The notes below the pieces were generated by a model that saw nothing but the letters and a program-made list of their open reading frames with translations, was not told where the DNA came from and made no database searches. A stretch of DNA of 64,000 bases from an uncultured Poribacteria bacterium (lineage in GTDB: Bacteria > Poribacteria > WGA-4E > WGA-3G), in NCBI GenBank assembly GCA_951828515.1, contig OX639992.1, positions 4,132,217 to 4,196,216 of the forward strand. The letters run 5' to 3'. Every line of letters starts with the position of its first letter. Position 1 is the stretch's first letter. The translations under genes were made by a program, and so were the position numbers. Below are positions 26,213 to 35,130 of the stretch, piece after piece.

Positions 26213-26561
26213 ATAAAGGTTTTTAATTCATCGGCTCCTCGGCTGCACTCCATTCCATTACGCGCAGGTGCTTGGTGATGTCGTAACGAAAACTTGTAGT
26301 ATCATCTGTTAGAGTGTGCAGTTTTATCGGTAATTGTAGCCCGTCAGCGAAGCGGAGGGGTTTTTGCAAATCAACACCGGATTTAGGCTGCGGATAGACT
26401 GGATTTAGTCTGGGGAGAGACTAAATCCGTTCCTTGTATTACATCCGTTCCCCGTATTACATTTGTGCGTATGGCATTCCGTGGGGTGTTTCTTCAGATA
26501 TACGTCGATTAACGTTAGCCACCGAATCCACCTGACCGAACCGCAAGGAAAAATAAAAAAA
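26213..26561 (+). repeat. Composite repeat region before fabH, with leader repeat copy 4
   Basis: This 349-base gap has no gene. It holds CTGCACTCCATTCCATTACG (also at 9455), a perfect 11-bp hairpin GGATTTAGTCT-loop-AGACTAAATCC (26401-26428), GGTGTTTCTTCAGATATACG (also before panB), and the leader end ACCTGACCGAACCGCAAGGA with an A-run to the fabH ATG. Confidence 0.85.
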
Positions 26562-27557
26562 ATGACGCAACTTCGACATGCAACTATCACAGGGACGGGG
26601 GCCTACCTCCCTGACCGGGTTGTTACCAATTTTGACCTTGAGAAAATGGTTGATACAAGCGATGAATGGATTCTCCAACGGACAGGGATCGCTGAGAGGC
26701 GCATCGCTGAAGACGATGTAGCAACCTCTGATCTTTGTGTACATGCAGCACGATGGGCTATCAAAAACGCTCACATTGATCCTCTTGATATTGAGATGAT
26801 TCTCGTCGCGACTGTGACACCCGATCGGTTTTTTCCCTCAACAGCGTGTTATGTTCAGAAAGGTATCGGCGCAAAAAACGCTGCCGCAATGGATGTATCC
26901 GCTGCGTGCGCTGGCTTCATTTACGGGCTGGATTTGGCTGATGGAATGATTAGATCCGGACGATACAACACCATTCTTGTCGTCGGTGGCGAAATTTTTA
27001 ACAAAATTGTTGATTGGAACGATAGAAACACATGTGTCCTCTTTGGAGATGGCGCAGGTGCCGCTGTTGTCCAAGCTACGGATGAATCGAAAGGTATCCT
27101 CGCATCTTACATCGGGTCTGATGGAGATTACGCCGACATCAATCTTCTCGGTATTCCCGCAGGCGGGTCCAGGATGCCGGTTACGCAAGAAGCAATCGAC
27201 CAGAAGTTAGACAAAATTCAGATGAACGGACGAGAAGTCTTCAAGCTCGGTGTCCGCCTTATGCCGGAAGCTGCACAACGTGTGTTACGTCAGGCAAACG
27301 TCAGCGTTGAGGAGATTGATTTGTTAATCCCACATCAAGCGAACCTACGCATCATTGAAGCAGTTGGCGACAGACTTGGCGTGCCGCGAGAGAAGGTCTA
27401 TATCAACGTTGATAAATACGGCAATACCTCCGCAGCAACGGTGATCATCGCGTTAGATGAGGCAATTCGTGAAGGGCGCGCGAAGCCAGGTGATCTGCTT
27501 CTGCTTGTGACTTTTGGTGCAGGCTTGACATGGGGAAGCACGCTCCTACGATTATAG
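26562..27557 (+). CDS. fabH: Beta-ketoacyl-ACP synthase III
   Basis: A 331-residue KAS III, which condenses acetyl-CoA with malonyl-ACP to start fatty-acid synthesis. Visible features are ITGTGAYLPDRVVTN at the N-terminus, WILQRTGIAER (about residues 31-41), the nucleophile Cys in DVSAACAGFIYGL (about 110-122), the His in LLIPHQANLRI and the Asn in YGNTSAAT (C-H-N triad). The start is fixed by the repeat-derived AAGGA 14 bases upstream; the frame stays open further upstream, but only through repeat sequence. Confidence 0.95.
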   Translation: MTQLRHATITGTGAYLPDRVVTNFDLEKMVDTSDEWILQRTGIAERRIAEDDVATSDLCVHAARWAIKNAHIDPLDIEMILVATVTPDRFFPSTACYVQKGIGAKNAAAMDVSAACAGFIYGLDLADGMIRSGRYNTILVVGGEIFNKIVDWNDRNTCVLFGDGAGAAVVQATDESKGILASYIGSDGDYADINLLGIPAGGSRMPVTQEAIDQKLDKIQMNGREVFKLGVRLMPEAAQRVLRQANVSVEEIDLLIPHQANLRIIEAVGDRLGVPREKVYINVDKYGNTSAATVIIALDEAIREGRAKPGDLLLLVTFGAGLTWGSTLLRL

Positions 27558-27587
27558 GTAAAACCTCAATAGAAATAACTGTCGACT

Positions 27588-27640
27588 TTAATCATCAACT
27601 CGTGCTTTAACACTTATAACGGAGTCGAGTTGATGGTTAA
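27588..27640 (+). other. 15-bp hairpin between fabH and fabD
   Basis: TTAATCATCAACTCG (27588-27602) pairs with CGAGTTGATGGTTAA (27626-27640), with one T-G pair, around a 23-base loop. GGTTTTC follows. It could be an attenuator, a processing site or a weak terminator inside the fab cluster. Confidence 0.65.
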
Positions 27641-27694
27641 GGTTTTCAGAGAGTTCTCTTTCTGACCGCTGACCGCTGATCGCTGGTGGCTAAT

Positions 27695-28633
27695 ATGCTG
27701 GCATTCATTTTTCCGGGACAAGGTTCACAACAGGTAGGCATGGGCGCGGAACTGGCACAGACTTATCCAGCCGCTGATGCTGTCTTTCAGGAAGCAGATG
27801 CTGTCCTCGGACGGGAATTGCAACAACTCTGTTTTGAGGGACCGGAAGAAGACTTAAAGCAGACCGAAAACACACAACTGGCGATTTTAACCTGTAGTGT
27901 AGCAGCGTTGCAAGTCCTAAAGGAATGTGGTGTCGTGCCGAGCGCGGTCGCTGGACACAGTTTGGGAGAGTATTCCGCACTCGTGGCGGCAGGGGTGATC
28001 GACTTCGCAGATGCACTCCACTTGGTACACGCACGAGCGAGTTTCATGGCGGACGCTGGGAAAACGCAACCGGGCACAATGGCGGCAATCCTCGGAATGG
28101 AAACGGAGCAGTTGCAAGGACTTTGTGATACGGCTGAAGGGGTCGTGAACATCGCCAATTACAATTGTCCCGGACAACTGGTAATCTCTGGAGAAGTCGA
28201 AGCAGTCAATCACGTCCTCGAACTTGCGAAAGCCGAAATTGGTGCGAGACGGTGTCGTCCGTTGCCGGTCAGTGGCGCGTTTCATTCGCCACTCATGGCA
28301 TCCGCACAACAGAAGTTCGCAGTCTCACTCGAATCGGTGGCGATGCAGTCACCGCAAGTCGATATTGTGATGAATGTAACGGGCGAATTCGCCGCGGATG
28401 CAGATAGTATCAGGCACCTCCTATTTCAACAGATAACACGACCTGTCCAATGGGAAAAAACACTGCGGACTTTTGAGAAAACCGACATCACGCATTTCGC
28501 AGAGGTTGGACCGGGCAAAGTTTTGTCCGGCTTGGTGAAACGTACCCTGCCAGAAAGTAGTGCCCTAAACGTAGAAGATGTTGAGACGCTATCTCTTGTA
28601 ACAGATGAATACGGAAATGGTGAACAAACATAA
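27695..28633 (+). CDS. fabD: Malonyl-CoA:ACP transacylase
   Basis: A 312-residue enzyme that loads malonyl groups from CoA onto acyl carrier protein. It shows FPGQGSQQVGMG at the N-terminus, the nucleophile in VAGHSLGEYSALVA (Ser about residue 90), the partner His in VSGAFHSPLM (about 198), and the late HFAEVGPGKVL. Neither the ATG at 27695 nor a GTG at 27686 has a strong ribosome-binding site; heptad repeats (GACCGCTGACCGCTGATCGC) come right up to the start. Its stop overlaps the fabG start (TAATG). Confidence 0.93.
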   Translation: MLAFIFPGQGSQQVGMGAELAQTYPAADAVFQEADAVLGRELQQLCFEGPEEDLKQTENTQLAILTCSVAALQVLKECGVVPSAVAGHSLGEYSALVAAGVIDFADALHLVHARASFMADAGKTQPGTMAAILGMETEQLQGLCDTAEGVVNIANYNCPGQLVISGEVEAVNHVLELAKAEIGARRCRPLPVSGAFHSPLMASAQQKFAVSLESVAMQSPQVDIVMNVTGEFAADADSIRHLLFQQITRPVQWEKTLRTFEKTDITHFAEVGPGKVLSGLVKRTLPESSALNVEDVETLSLVTDEYGNGEQT

Positions 28634-29409
28634 TGGACGTGACAATCGATCAAAGTGTTTTTAGGGAAAACCTGTTAAACGGCAAAACGGCTATCGTTAC
28701 AGGCGCGTCGCGAGGTATTGGCGCAGCGATCGCACAGAAGCTCTGCGAAGCCGGGGCAAATGTTGTTCTCTGCTCTCGTTCCGCCGATGCAGTCGGACAG
28801 ATCGCCGACATGCTGCAGGACACAGGCTATACCGCACTCTCAATGGCCGCTGACATCTCCGAAAAGGCGGATGTTGAAACTCTTATTGAAAAGACGATTT
28901 CGCAGTTTTCACAAATCGATATTCTCGTGAACAATGCCGGGATTACCCGCGATATGTTACTCATGCGCCTCAAAGATGAGGACTGGGACGCTGTATTACA
29001 GACAAATTTGACCGGTACGATGTACTGCACCCGTGCTGTCCTCCGTCCTATGATACGTCAGAAAAGTGGACGAATCATTAATATTTCATCAGTTATCGGA
29101 CTCATGGGAAACGCAGGACAAGCGAGTTATGCCGCCGCAAAAGCTGGCATTATAGGTTTGACGAAGGCTACCGCGAAAGAGGTTGGTGCCCGGGGTATTA
29201 CGGTCAACGCTATCGCCCCTGGCTTTATCACGACAGATATGACGGCACAGATACCGGAACAGAGTCAGCAACAACTGCTTGAGCTGATTCCGTTGCGGGC
29301 GTTTGGGCACCCAGAAGATGTGGCAGATGCTGTCTGTTTTTTGGCATCGGATGCTGCGCGCTATATCACCGGCCAAACGCTTCAGGTTGATGGCGGTATG
29401 GTGATGTAA
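28633..29409 (+). CDS. fabG: 3-oxoacyl-ACP reductase
   Basis: A 258-residue short-chain dehydrogenase that reduces 3-ketoacyl-ACP with NADPH. The cofactor motif TGASRGIGAA lies near residues 22-31, NNAG near 98-101, the catalytic Ser in NISSVIG (about 152), and the catalytic Y-x-x-x-K in ASYAAAKAG. The C-terminus SDAARYITGQTLQVDGGMVM is classical. It overlaps fabD by one base (TAATG), indicating translational coupling. It has a slightly extended N-terminus of about 12 residues. Confidence 0.95.
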   Translation: MDVTIDQSVFRENLLNGKTAIVTGASRGIGAAIAQKLCEAGANVVLCSRSADAVGQIADMLQDTGYTALSMAADISEKADVETLIEKTISQFSQIDILVNNAGITRDMLLMRLKDEDWDAVLQTNLTGTMYCTRAVLRPMIRQKSGRIINISSVIGLMGNAGQASYAAAKAGIIGLTKATAKEVGARGITVNAIAPGFITTDMTAQIPEQSQQQLLELIPLRAFGHPEDVADAVCFLASDAARYITGQTLQVDGGMVM

Positions 29410-29495
29410 TTCATCGGCTTTCGGTTCTCGGCTCTCGAAAACCAAGAGGTTTTCTTGCCAACAGCCGATGGTTGACTGCCGACAGCCATAATTTA
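29410..29495 (+). repeat. Heptad-flanked inverted-repeat element after fabG
   Basis: ATCGGCT on the left pairs with AGCCGAT on the right, and the centre is a perfect hairpin GAAAACC-AAGA-GGTTTTC. The right flank is in 7-base steps (GACTGCC, GACAGCC). The layout matches copies at 3586 and 36572, and it probably limits read-through from fabG. Confidence 0.7.
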
Positions 29496-29532
29496 GAGGA
29501 AGATGTCCTGAAGACCTCTAATCCTGAATAAG

Positions 29533-29853
29533 TCTTGACAAATCTGTGGAAACCCTAAAAAACAGGTTTGTCTTTTGGGCGAAGTGTTGTAGTGAGTGAA
29601 GTCATAGAACTACGACTTTGCTATAAACCACGCAACCCGCACCACCCGCAACGTCGAAGCGGTATAGAAAATTATAACGACAATGGGAGACAGAGAAATA
29701 AGACGTTAGTGTTTCGGCACTAACTTTGACGGTTCGTCCATACCTCGTGTACCTTGAGGTATGCAAGTCGCTTACATCTTCTGCTACGTGGCAGATTGCG
29801 TTGGGTGTAGGCAGGCTTAGACACTGACGAGTGTCGTAACAGGGGATTAGGAG
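29533..29853 (+). ncRNA. Candidate structured RNA between fabG and acpP
   Basis: A long non-coding stretch holds a run of stem-loops: GACAAATCTGT/ACAGGTTTGTC (11 bp with one G-U), GTTAGTG/CACTAAC, CATACCTC/GAGGTATG, a two-tier stem TTACATC/GGTGTAG enclosing TCTGC/GCAGA, and GACACT-GACG-AGTGTC. It does not show the conserved cores of RNase P, tmRNA, SRP or 6S RNA that I know. It may be a free RNA or a leader of acpP. The boundaries and the transcribed strand are inferred; no clear promoter was found. Confidence 0.45.
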
Positions 29854-29921
29854 CCCTTTAAGAATTCTATGGATTTCTTTAGAAAAACATAGGTTTTTAA
29901 GAACAGATCAGAGAAACGCTT

Positions 29922-30155
29922 ATGGCAACAAACCAAGAACGTCTCATCGAAATTATTGCGAAACAACTCGGTGTTGAAGAAGATAATGTCACCCCAGATG
30001 CCTCCTTTATGGAAGACTTGGGAGCTGATTCACTTGATACTGTTGAACTGGTCATGGCACTTGAAGAGGAATTCGATATCGAAATTCCGGACAGTGATGC
30101 GGAGAAAATCCAGACTGTTCAAGATGCCCTGAGTTACCTTGACGAACACGTGTAG
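29922..30155 (+). CDS. acpP: Acyl carrier protein
   Basis: A 77-residue acidic ACP that carries growing acyl chains on a phosphopantetheine arm. The attachment serine is in [20 protein letters not shown] (about residue 38). Length and charge are typical. The ribosome-binding site is weak (AGAG), and the start follows the structured region above by about 70 bases. It lies between fabG and fabF, the usual order. Confidence 0.97.
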   Translation: MATNQERLIEIIAKQLGVEEDNVTPDASFMEDLGADSLDTVELVMALEEEFDIEIPDSDAEKIQTVQDALSYLDEHV

Positions 30156-30214
30156 GTCAAGATATATCACTGAGGGTGCGTAGTGGTAAACTATTACCCC
30201 TCTTTAGTGCGTGT

Positions 30215-30242
30215 GCGCGCTTGGTTGCTTTTCCGAGCGCGC
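30215..30242 (+). other. GC-rich hairpin between acpP and fabF
   Basis: GCGCGCTTGG pairs with CCGAGCGCGC (10 bp, one T-G) around an 8-base loop. It may tune the relative amounts of acpP and fabF message, since ACP is needed in large excess. There is no T-tract. Confidence 0.6.
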
Positions 30243-30272
30243 CTGTAACTAAAACAAAAAAGGATCGGTCTC

Positions 30273-31511
30273 GTGGAGCGTGTAGTTATTACAGGAATCG
30301 GTGTTGTCAATGCAATTGGCAATACGAAAGAAGAATATTGGGATGCGCTTGCTATCGGTAAAAACGGAATCGGACCTTTAACCTATTTTGATGCCTCTGA
30401 GCATCGCACCCAAATCGCCGGAGAGGTTAAGGACTTTCAGGCGGAACAGTATATGGACCGCCGAGCCGCGTCCAGGCTACCGTTGTTCATTCAGTACGCA
30501 CTTGCCGCCTCAATTATGGCGCACAAAGATTCAGGTTTGGAACTCGATACAGTTGACGCTTACCGCGCAGGGGTCCAAATTGGTTCTGGAATCGGTGGAA
30601 TCGGTGTCCTTGAAGACAATGCAAAAATCCTCGCTGAAAAGGGTGCTAAACGCGTCAGCCCATTCCTTGTGCCGTACATGATTATTAACATGGCGGCAGG
30701 GCAGGTCTCAATCCATTTTAACCTCAAAGGTCCTAATGCTACGTCCGTTACTGCCTGTGCGAGTGCGAACCATTCTATCGGTGATTCGTTTCGTATCATT
30801 CAACGCGGTGAAGCGGACGTGATGTTTACGGGTGGCACGGAATCGGCGATTACCCCCTTAGCTTTTGCCGGGTTCTGTTCAATGCGCGCCATGTCAGCGC
30901 GAAACCATGAGCCTGAACGCGCTTCGCGCCCGTTTACGAAGGACCGGGACGGCTTTGTTATGGGCGATGGAGCAGGTGTATTAATTCTCGAATCGCTCTC
31001 ACACGCCAAGAAGCGCGGTGCTTATATCTATGGGGAAATAGTCGGCTACGGAATGACCTCAGACGCGCACGATATGGTAAGCCCTCCCGAAAACGGTGAA
31101 GGCGCAGTGAAAGCGATGGAATTCGCGCTCCGAGATGCGGAATTGCCACTCGATGCCGTCGATTATATCAACGCTCACGGTACCTCTACACCGATTGGTG
31201 ATATTGCCGAAACGAACGCCGTTAAAACCCTCTTTGGTGAACACGCCTACAAAATCCCTGTCAGTTCCACCAAATCCATGATCGGACATCTGCTCGGCGC
31301 GGCTGGAGCTGTAGAACTTATCGCCTGCTTAGGCGGGATGGAAAAAGGGTTCCTACCACCAACTATCAACTACGATATGCCCGACGAAGCCTGCGACTTG
31401 GACTATGTTCCAAATGAAAGTCGGGACGCGACAATTGAGGTAGCACTCTCCAACGCGTTCGGTTTCGGTGGGCACAACACCTCAATCGCTATTCGCAGAT
31501 TTTCAGATTAG
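30273..31511 (+). CDS. fabF: Beta-ketoacyl-ACP synthase II
   Basis: A 412-residue KAS II elongating enzyme. The catalytic Cys-His-His set is visible: Cys in [14 protein letters not shown] (about residue 163), His in [11 protein letters not shown] (about 304) and His in [12 protein letters not shown] (about 340). The C-terminal [11 protein letters not shown] is typical. The GTG start at 30273 has AAAAGGA about 9 bases before it. It is followed by folK after 36 bases. Confidence 0.95.
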   Translation: MERVVITGIGVVNAIGNTKEEYWDALAIGKNGIGPLTYFDASEHRTQIAGEVKDFQAEQYMDRRAASRLPLFIQYALAASIMAHKDSGLELDTVDAYRAGVQIGSGIGGIGVLEDNAKILAEKGAKRVSPFLVPYMIINMAAGQVSIHFNLKGPNATSVTACASANHSIGDSFRIIQRGEADVMFTGGTESAITPLAFAGFCSMRAMSARNHEPERASRPFTKDRDGFVMGDGAGVLILESLSHAKKRGAYIYGEIVGYGMTSDAHDMVSPPENGEGAVKAMEFALRDAELPLDAVDYINAHGTSTPIGDIAETNAVKTLFGEHAYKIPVSSTKSMIGHLLGAAGAVELIACLGGMEKGFLPPTINYDMPDEACDLDYVPNESRDATIEVALSNAFGFGGHNTSIAIRRFSD

Positions 31512-31547
31512 TAGTGTCCGTCCGTTTGGACGTGCTTCGGAGATTCT

Positions 31548-32045
31548 ATGTACGCAGCCTACATCGGCTTCGGAAGCAACATCGGTGACCGTCTGGTACA
31601 TATCCAGAACGCCATCCATGCCTTATCAAAAACGGAGGGAATCACCTTGCAAAAGATTTCCTCCCTTTATAAAACCGATCCAGTAGGATATGAGGAACAG
31701 GCACAGTTCCTGAACGGGATCGCCGCTATCCAAACCTCCCTTTCTCCTCTCCCTTTGCTACACACCTTAAAAGACATCGAGACTACTATTGGTAGAAAAC
31801 ACCGTATCCGCTGGGGTCCGAGGGAAATCGACTTGGATATATTAATCTATGGAGATTTGCGCGTCCAGACAGAGGAACTTGTCGTGCCTCACCCAGAGAT
31901 GCACCTCCGCGGTTTCGTACTGGTCCCGTTAGCCGAGATCGCACCGGATCTGGAGCATCCAGTCTTTCAGGAGTCTATTCAAACCCTCCTCAATCGTTTT
32001 GAAGACAGCAAATCCGTTCTGAAAGAAGAAGACTGTGTTTTATAG
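31548..32045 (+). CDS. folK: 6-hydroxymethyl-7,8-dihydropterin pyrophosphokinase
   Basis: A 165-residue folate-pathway kinase that transfers pyrophosphate from ATP to the hydroxymethyl-pterin. It has [11 protein letters not shown] at the N-terminus, [17 protein letters not shown], and the family signature [15 protein letters not shown] (about residues 86-100) with the magnesium-binding Asp pair, then [19 protein letters not shown] precedes the ATG. It is the last gene of the fab cluster, with a terminator right at its stop codon. folB and folP are not next to it. Confidence 0.95.
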   Translation: MYAAYIGFGSNIGDRLVHIQNAIHALSKTEGITLQKISSLYKTDPVGYEEQAQFLNGIAAIQTSLSPLPLLHTLKDIETTIGRKHRIRWGPREIDLDILIYGDLRVQTEELVVPHPEMHLRGFVLVPLAEIAPDLEHPVFQESIQTLLNRFEDSKSVLKEEDCVL

Positions 32046-32070
32046 TTCTGTAAGGGCAGAACTACGTTTT
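32044..32070 (+). terminator. Terminator at the end of folK
   Basis: AGTTCTG-TAAGGG-CAGAACT hairpin followed by ACGTTTTTC. The left arm overlaps the folK stop codon. The gene beyond is on the other strand. Confidence 0.75.
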
Positions 32071-32094
32071 TCTTTCTGAACGCGATATGGCTTT

Positions 32095-32403
32095 TTAAGC
32101 ATGCCCTTTCTTTAACCATCTTCGGATATCCAACTTTCCTTGAGAAAAACCCCAAATAATGGCTGCACCCACCAACATCCAAGCACCATACCACCCAATA
32201 GGATGTATAATGTCATGAAATACTGTATCTCTCAATCCATCATAGCGACTATCCATGTAGCGGTCGGAGAGGTTACCCACTATAGTACGACCGATAAAAG
32301 CCAATCCAGTTATCCATACGTAACCTGCTGCAATTCCGAGTAAAACTCGCAGAAATAGAGTTCCCAGAAACCGAAGACCGGTTTTGAATTTCCGCATAAA
32401 CAT
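32095..32403 (-). CDS. Small membrane protein of unknown function
   Basis: A 102-residue protein with two likely membrane helices: TLFLRVLLGIAAGYVWITGLAFIG (about residues 15-38) and GWYGAWMLVGAAIIWGF (about 70-86), with a basic C-terminus. I recognise no family. The ATG at 32403 is chosen because an AGGAG lies 9 bases upstream; an ATG at 32412 touches that AGGAG and is less likely. The gene stands alone between two rightward clusters. Confidence 0.6.
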   Translation of the reverse strand: MFMRKFKTGLRFLGTLFLRVLLGIAAGYVWITGLAFIGRTIVGNLSDRYMDSRYDGLRDTVFHDIIHPIGWYGAWMLVGAAIIWGFSQGKLDIRRWLKKGHA

Positions 32404-32522
32404 CGTTTCCATCTCCTATAGTTGTTTATATAGAGTCGCCTGAGATTAAAAAGGATAGTAAAATTTTTCAGACACGTTACAAATAATAGGTCTCGGCAAC
32501 GATGCCAACAAACCCGAAAAAC

Positions 32523-32551
32523 TTGCAATTTCCTCTTAAGTATAGTATAAT
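32523..32551 (+). promoter_or_regulatory. sucC promoter
   Basis: -35 TTGCAA (32523-32528) and -10 TATAAT (32546-32551) with a 17-base spacer. The predicted leader before sucC is about 80 bases. Confidence 0.8.
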
Positions 32552-32638
32552 TTGTAGATACATGAATCCGAAATATACAGACGTAATACACCAGTAATTA
32601 CAAGTGCCAAAGGAGTTTAAGGAAAAACTATATAAAAG

Positions 32639-33823
32639 ATGAACATCCACGAATACCAAGCCAGACAAATCTTAGAATCCTATGGTGTCAATACGCTGCC
32701 AGGTAAGGTTGCCGAAACGCCAGAAGAAGCCGAAGCAGTTGCACAGGAACTCAATTGCCCAAAATACGTTATTAAGGCACAAATACATGCTGGGGGTCGC
32801 GGGAAAGGCGGCGGAGTCAAACTCGCAAATTCACTCGCCGAAGTTAAACAACACGCCGATGCTATTCTCGGAATGCAACTCGTGACACCCCAGACTGGTA
32901 CTGAAGGGAAACTCGTCCGTAAGGTACTTATCGCTGAAGCCGCGAAAATAGAGAAAGAGTTCTATCTCGCTATACTGCTTGATCGGGAAACATCTCGACT
33001 CACCATTATCGGAAGCGAAGAGGGTGGCGTTAACATCGAGGAGGTTGCGGCAGAAACCCCTGAAAAAATTATTAGGGCGGAGGTTCACCCAGCCTTCGGA
33101 TTAACTGAGTTCCAAGCACGGGAGTTCGCATACAAACTCATCACTGATACAAACTACCGTTCTGTTATCCCGAACACCACGAAATTGATTCTGGCACTAT
33201 ATAACGCTTTTACTGAATGCGACTGTTCACTGGTAGAGATTAATCCCTTGGCAATTGTAAAAACTGATGACGAATTAGACATTGTCGCGCTCGATTCCAA
33301 GGTGAACCTTGATGACAATTCACTCTGGCGGCATCCTGATATAGCTGAAATGCGCGATCCGCATGAAGAAGATCCGAGTGAATTGGAGGCGAGCGAATCG
33401 GGTTTAAGTTACATCCGTCTTGAGGGTGATATCGGTTGCATGGTGAACGGCGCAGGACTCGCTATGGCAACAATGGACATCATCAAACAGAACGGCGGCG
33501 AACCAGCAAACTTCCTTGATGTTGGTGGTGGTGCATCTGTAGAGGCAGTGGCACACGCTTTCCGTCTCATCCTCGCAGACGAAAATGTGAAGGCTGTTCT
33601 CGTTAACATCTTTGGTGGCATTATGAAATGCGACACGATTGCAAACGGCATCGTCGAAGCCGCAAAACAGGTCGGACTCAATGTTCCGCTTGTCGTTCGG
33701 TTAGAAGGGACAAACGTCGAACTTGGGAAACAGATCATTGCCGAGTCGGATCTGAATGTCCAACAAGCAGAAGGTCTCTCTGAAGCGGCACAACTATCAG
33801 TACATGCGGCGAACCCCGCATAA
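32639..33823 (+). CDS. sucC: Succinyl-CoA synthetase beta subunit
   Basis: A 394-residue ATP-grasp subunit that forms succinyl-CoA synthetase with SucD. It starts [17 protein letters not shown], then has the nucleotide-binding [15 protein letters not shown] (about residues 49-63), NPLAIV, and the C-terminal [15 protein letters not shown] plus [10 protein letters not shown] (about 324-333). AAGGA lies upstream. pgk begins only 4 bases after its stop, while its partner sucD is separated by pgk and proS, which is unusual. Confidence 0.96.
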   Translation: MNIHEYQARQILESYGVNTLPGKVAETPEEAEAVAQELNCPKYVIKAQIHAGGRGKGGGVKLANSLAEVKQHADAILGMQLVTPQTGTEGKLVRKVLIAEAAKIEKEFYLAILLDRETSRLTIIGSEEGGVNIEEVAAETPEKIIRAEVHPAFGLTEFQAREFAYKLITDTNYRSVIPNTTKLILALYNAFTECDCSLVEINPLAIVKTDDELDIVALDSKVNLDDNSLWRHPDIAEMRDPHEEDPSELEASESGLSYIRLEGDIGCMVNGAGLAMATMDIIKQNGGEPANFLDVGGGASVEAVAHAFRLILADENVKAVLVNIFGGIMKCDTIANGIVEAAKQVGLNVPLVVRLEGTNVELGKQIIAESDLNVQQAEGLSEAAQLSVHAANPA

Positions 33824-33827
33824 AAAT

Positions 33828-35024
33828 ATGGAAAAACTTGAATTAAAGGACATAGACGTTAGTGGGAAACGCATTCTCGTACGGGTGGATTTCAATGTCC
33901 CAATGAAAGATGGGAAGATCACAGATGAAACCCGTATCACTGCTGCTTTGCCGACACTCTTAGCACTCATCAACGCCGATGCCAAAATCATTCTCGTAAC
34001 ACATTTAGGACGGCCCGAGGTAGATTTGGCAGCTGACCGCAAAACGCTTTCGACTGAGCCAATCGCTGTAGCTCTCAGTCGCAAACTCGGTACACGGGTC
34101 CTACATGTCGACGATTGCATCGGTGAGTTAGTGCAAAGTGCCGTTGCGTCAATGCGTAACGGGGAAGTTCTGCTCCTTGAGAATGTCCGATTCTACGCCG
34201 AGGAGACTGCGAACGATACGGCATTCGCTGCACAACTTGCTTCACTGGCGGATGTCTATGTGAATGACGCGTTCGGTACAGCGCATCGTGCACATGCATC
34301 AACGGAGGGAGTAACTCACTATCTCAGTCCGTGTGCCGTTGGACTCTTGATGGCACGTGAAATCTATTATCTCAGCACTACCCTTGAAAATCCTGCCCGT
34401 CCGTATGTTGCTATCCTCGGTGGCGCGAAAATATCCGACAAAATCACGCTGATTGAGAACCTCCTTGGAAAGGTTGATAAGCTTCTCATTGGTGGCGGCA
34501 TGGCATATACGTTTCTGTCGGCGATGGGATTCAGTATCGGCGACTCAATTGTTGAAACTGAAAAACTTGATGTCGCAAGATCGTTAGTTGAAAGGGAAGA
34601 TTTCTCAGATTCCGTCTTACTCCCGGGGGACCATGTCGTTGGAAAAGCCTTTGACCCTGAAACTGAATCACAAGTTGTGAGCAAAGGGAATATCCCGGAG
34701 GGTTGGCAAGGATTGGATATCGGTCCCGAAACCGTATCTGCGTTTGGTGAGCAGATTCAAACAGCAAGAACTGTGGTATGGAACGGACCTTTAGGGGTTT
34801 ATGAATTTGAGAAGTTCGCGCAAGGCACAGTTGCGATTGCAAAGCAGATTGCAGATTCAGAATCAGTGAGCATTATTGGTGGAGGTGATTGTGTTGCTGC
34901 GATACAACAAGCCGGGGTCGCGGAGCGGATGACACACATCTCAACGGGAGGCGGTGCCTCCTTGGAGTTTTTAGAAGGTAAACCGCTACCGGGCATCGCT
35001 GCCTTAACGGATCCGGTGAGGTGA
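33828..35024 (+). CDS. pgk: Phosphoglycerate kinase
   Basis: A 398-residue glycolytic kinase that transfers phosphate from 1,3-bisphosphoglycerate to ADP. It shows RVDFNVPMKDGKITD (about residues 17-31), LVTHLGRPE, DVYVNDAFGTAHRAHAST, AILGGAKISDKI (about 200-211), and the C-terminal IGGGDCVAAIQQAG with STGGGASLEFLEGK. I start it at 33828, 4 bases after sucC ends; it probably depends on translational coupling because no clear ribosome-binding site exists. Length is normal. Confidence 0.96.
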   Translation: MEKLELKDIDVSGKRILVRVDFNVPMKDGKITDETRITAALPTLLALINADAKIILVTHLGRPEVDLAADRKTLSTEPIAVALSRKLGTRVLHVDDCIGELVQSAVASMRNGEVLLLENVRFYAEETANDTAFAAQLASLADVYVNDAFGTAHRAHASTEGVTHYLSPCAVGLLMAREIYYLSTTLENPARPYVAILGGAKISDKITLIENLLGKVDKLLIGGGMAYTFLSAMGFSIGDSIVETEKLDVARSLVEREDFSDSVLLPGDHVVGKAFDPETESQVVSKGNIPEGWQGLDIGPETVSAFGEQIQTARTVVWNGPLGVYEFEKFAQGTVAIAKQIADSESVSIIGGGDCVAAIQQAGVAERMTHISTGGGASLEFLEGKPLPGIAALTDPVR

Positions 35025-35094
35025 ACCTCCGATTCAAAAAACTGAGCCTGAAGCAGTGCGAAAGGAAAAATTAGCAACCAGCAGTCGGCTATAC

Positions 35095-35130
35095 AACTCA
35101 CCTGACCGAACCGCAAGGAATAATTAAAAA
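35095..35130 (+). repeat. Leader repeat element, 3' end (copy 5), before proS
   Basis: ACTCACCTGACCGAACCGCA, then AGGAATAATTA and an A-run, touching the proS ATG. Only the last 35 or so bases of the element are recognisable here. Confidence 0.85.

Noticed and set aside
29533-29853. tmRNA, RNase P or 6S RNA in the fabG-acpP gap
   Set aside because: None of the conserved cores is present (no tRNA-like ends or tag frame, no RNase P GAGGAAAGUC core, no 6S-type long closing stem), so I list it only as an unassigned structured RNA.
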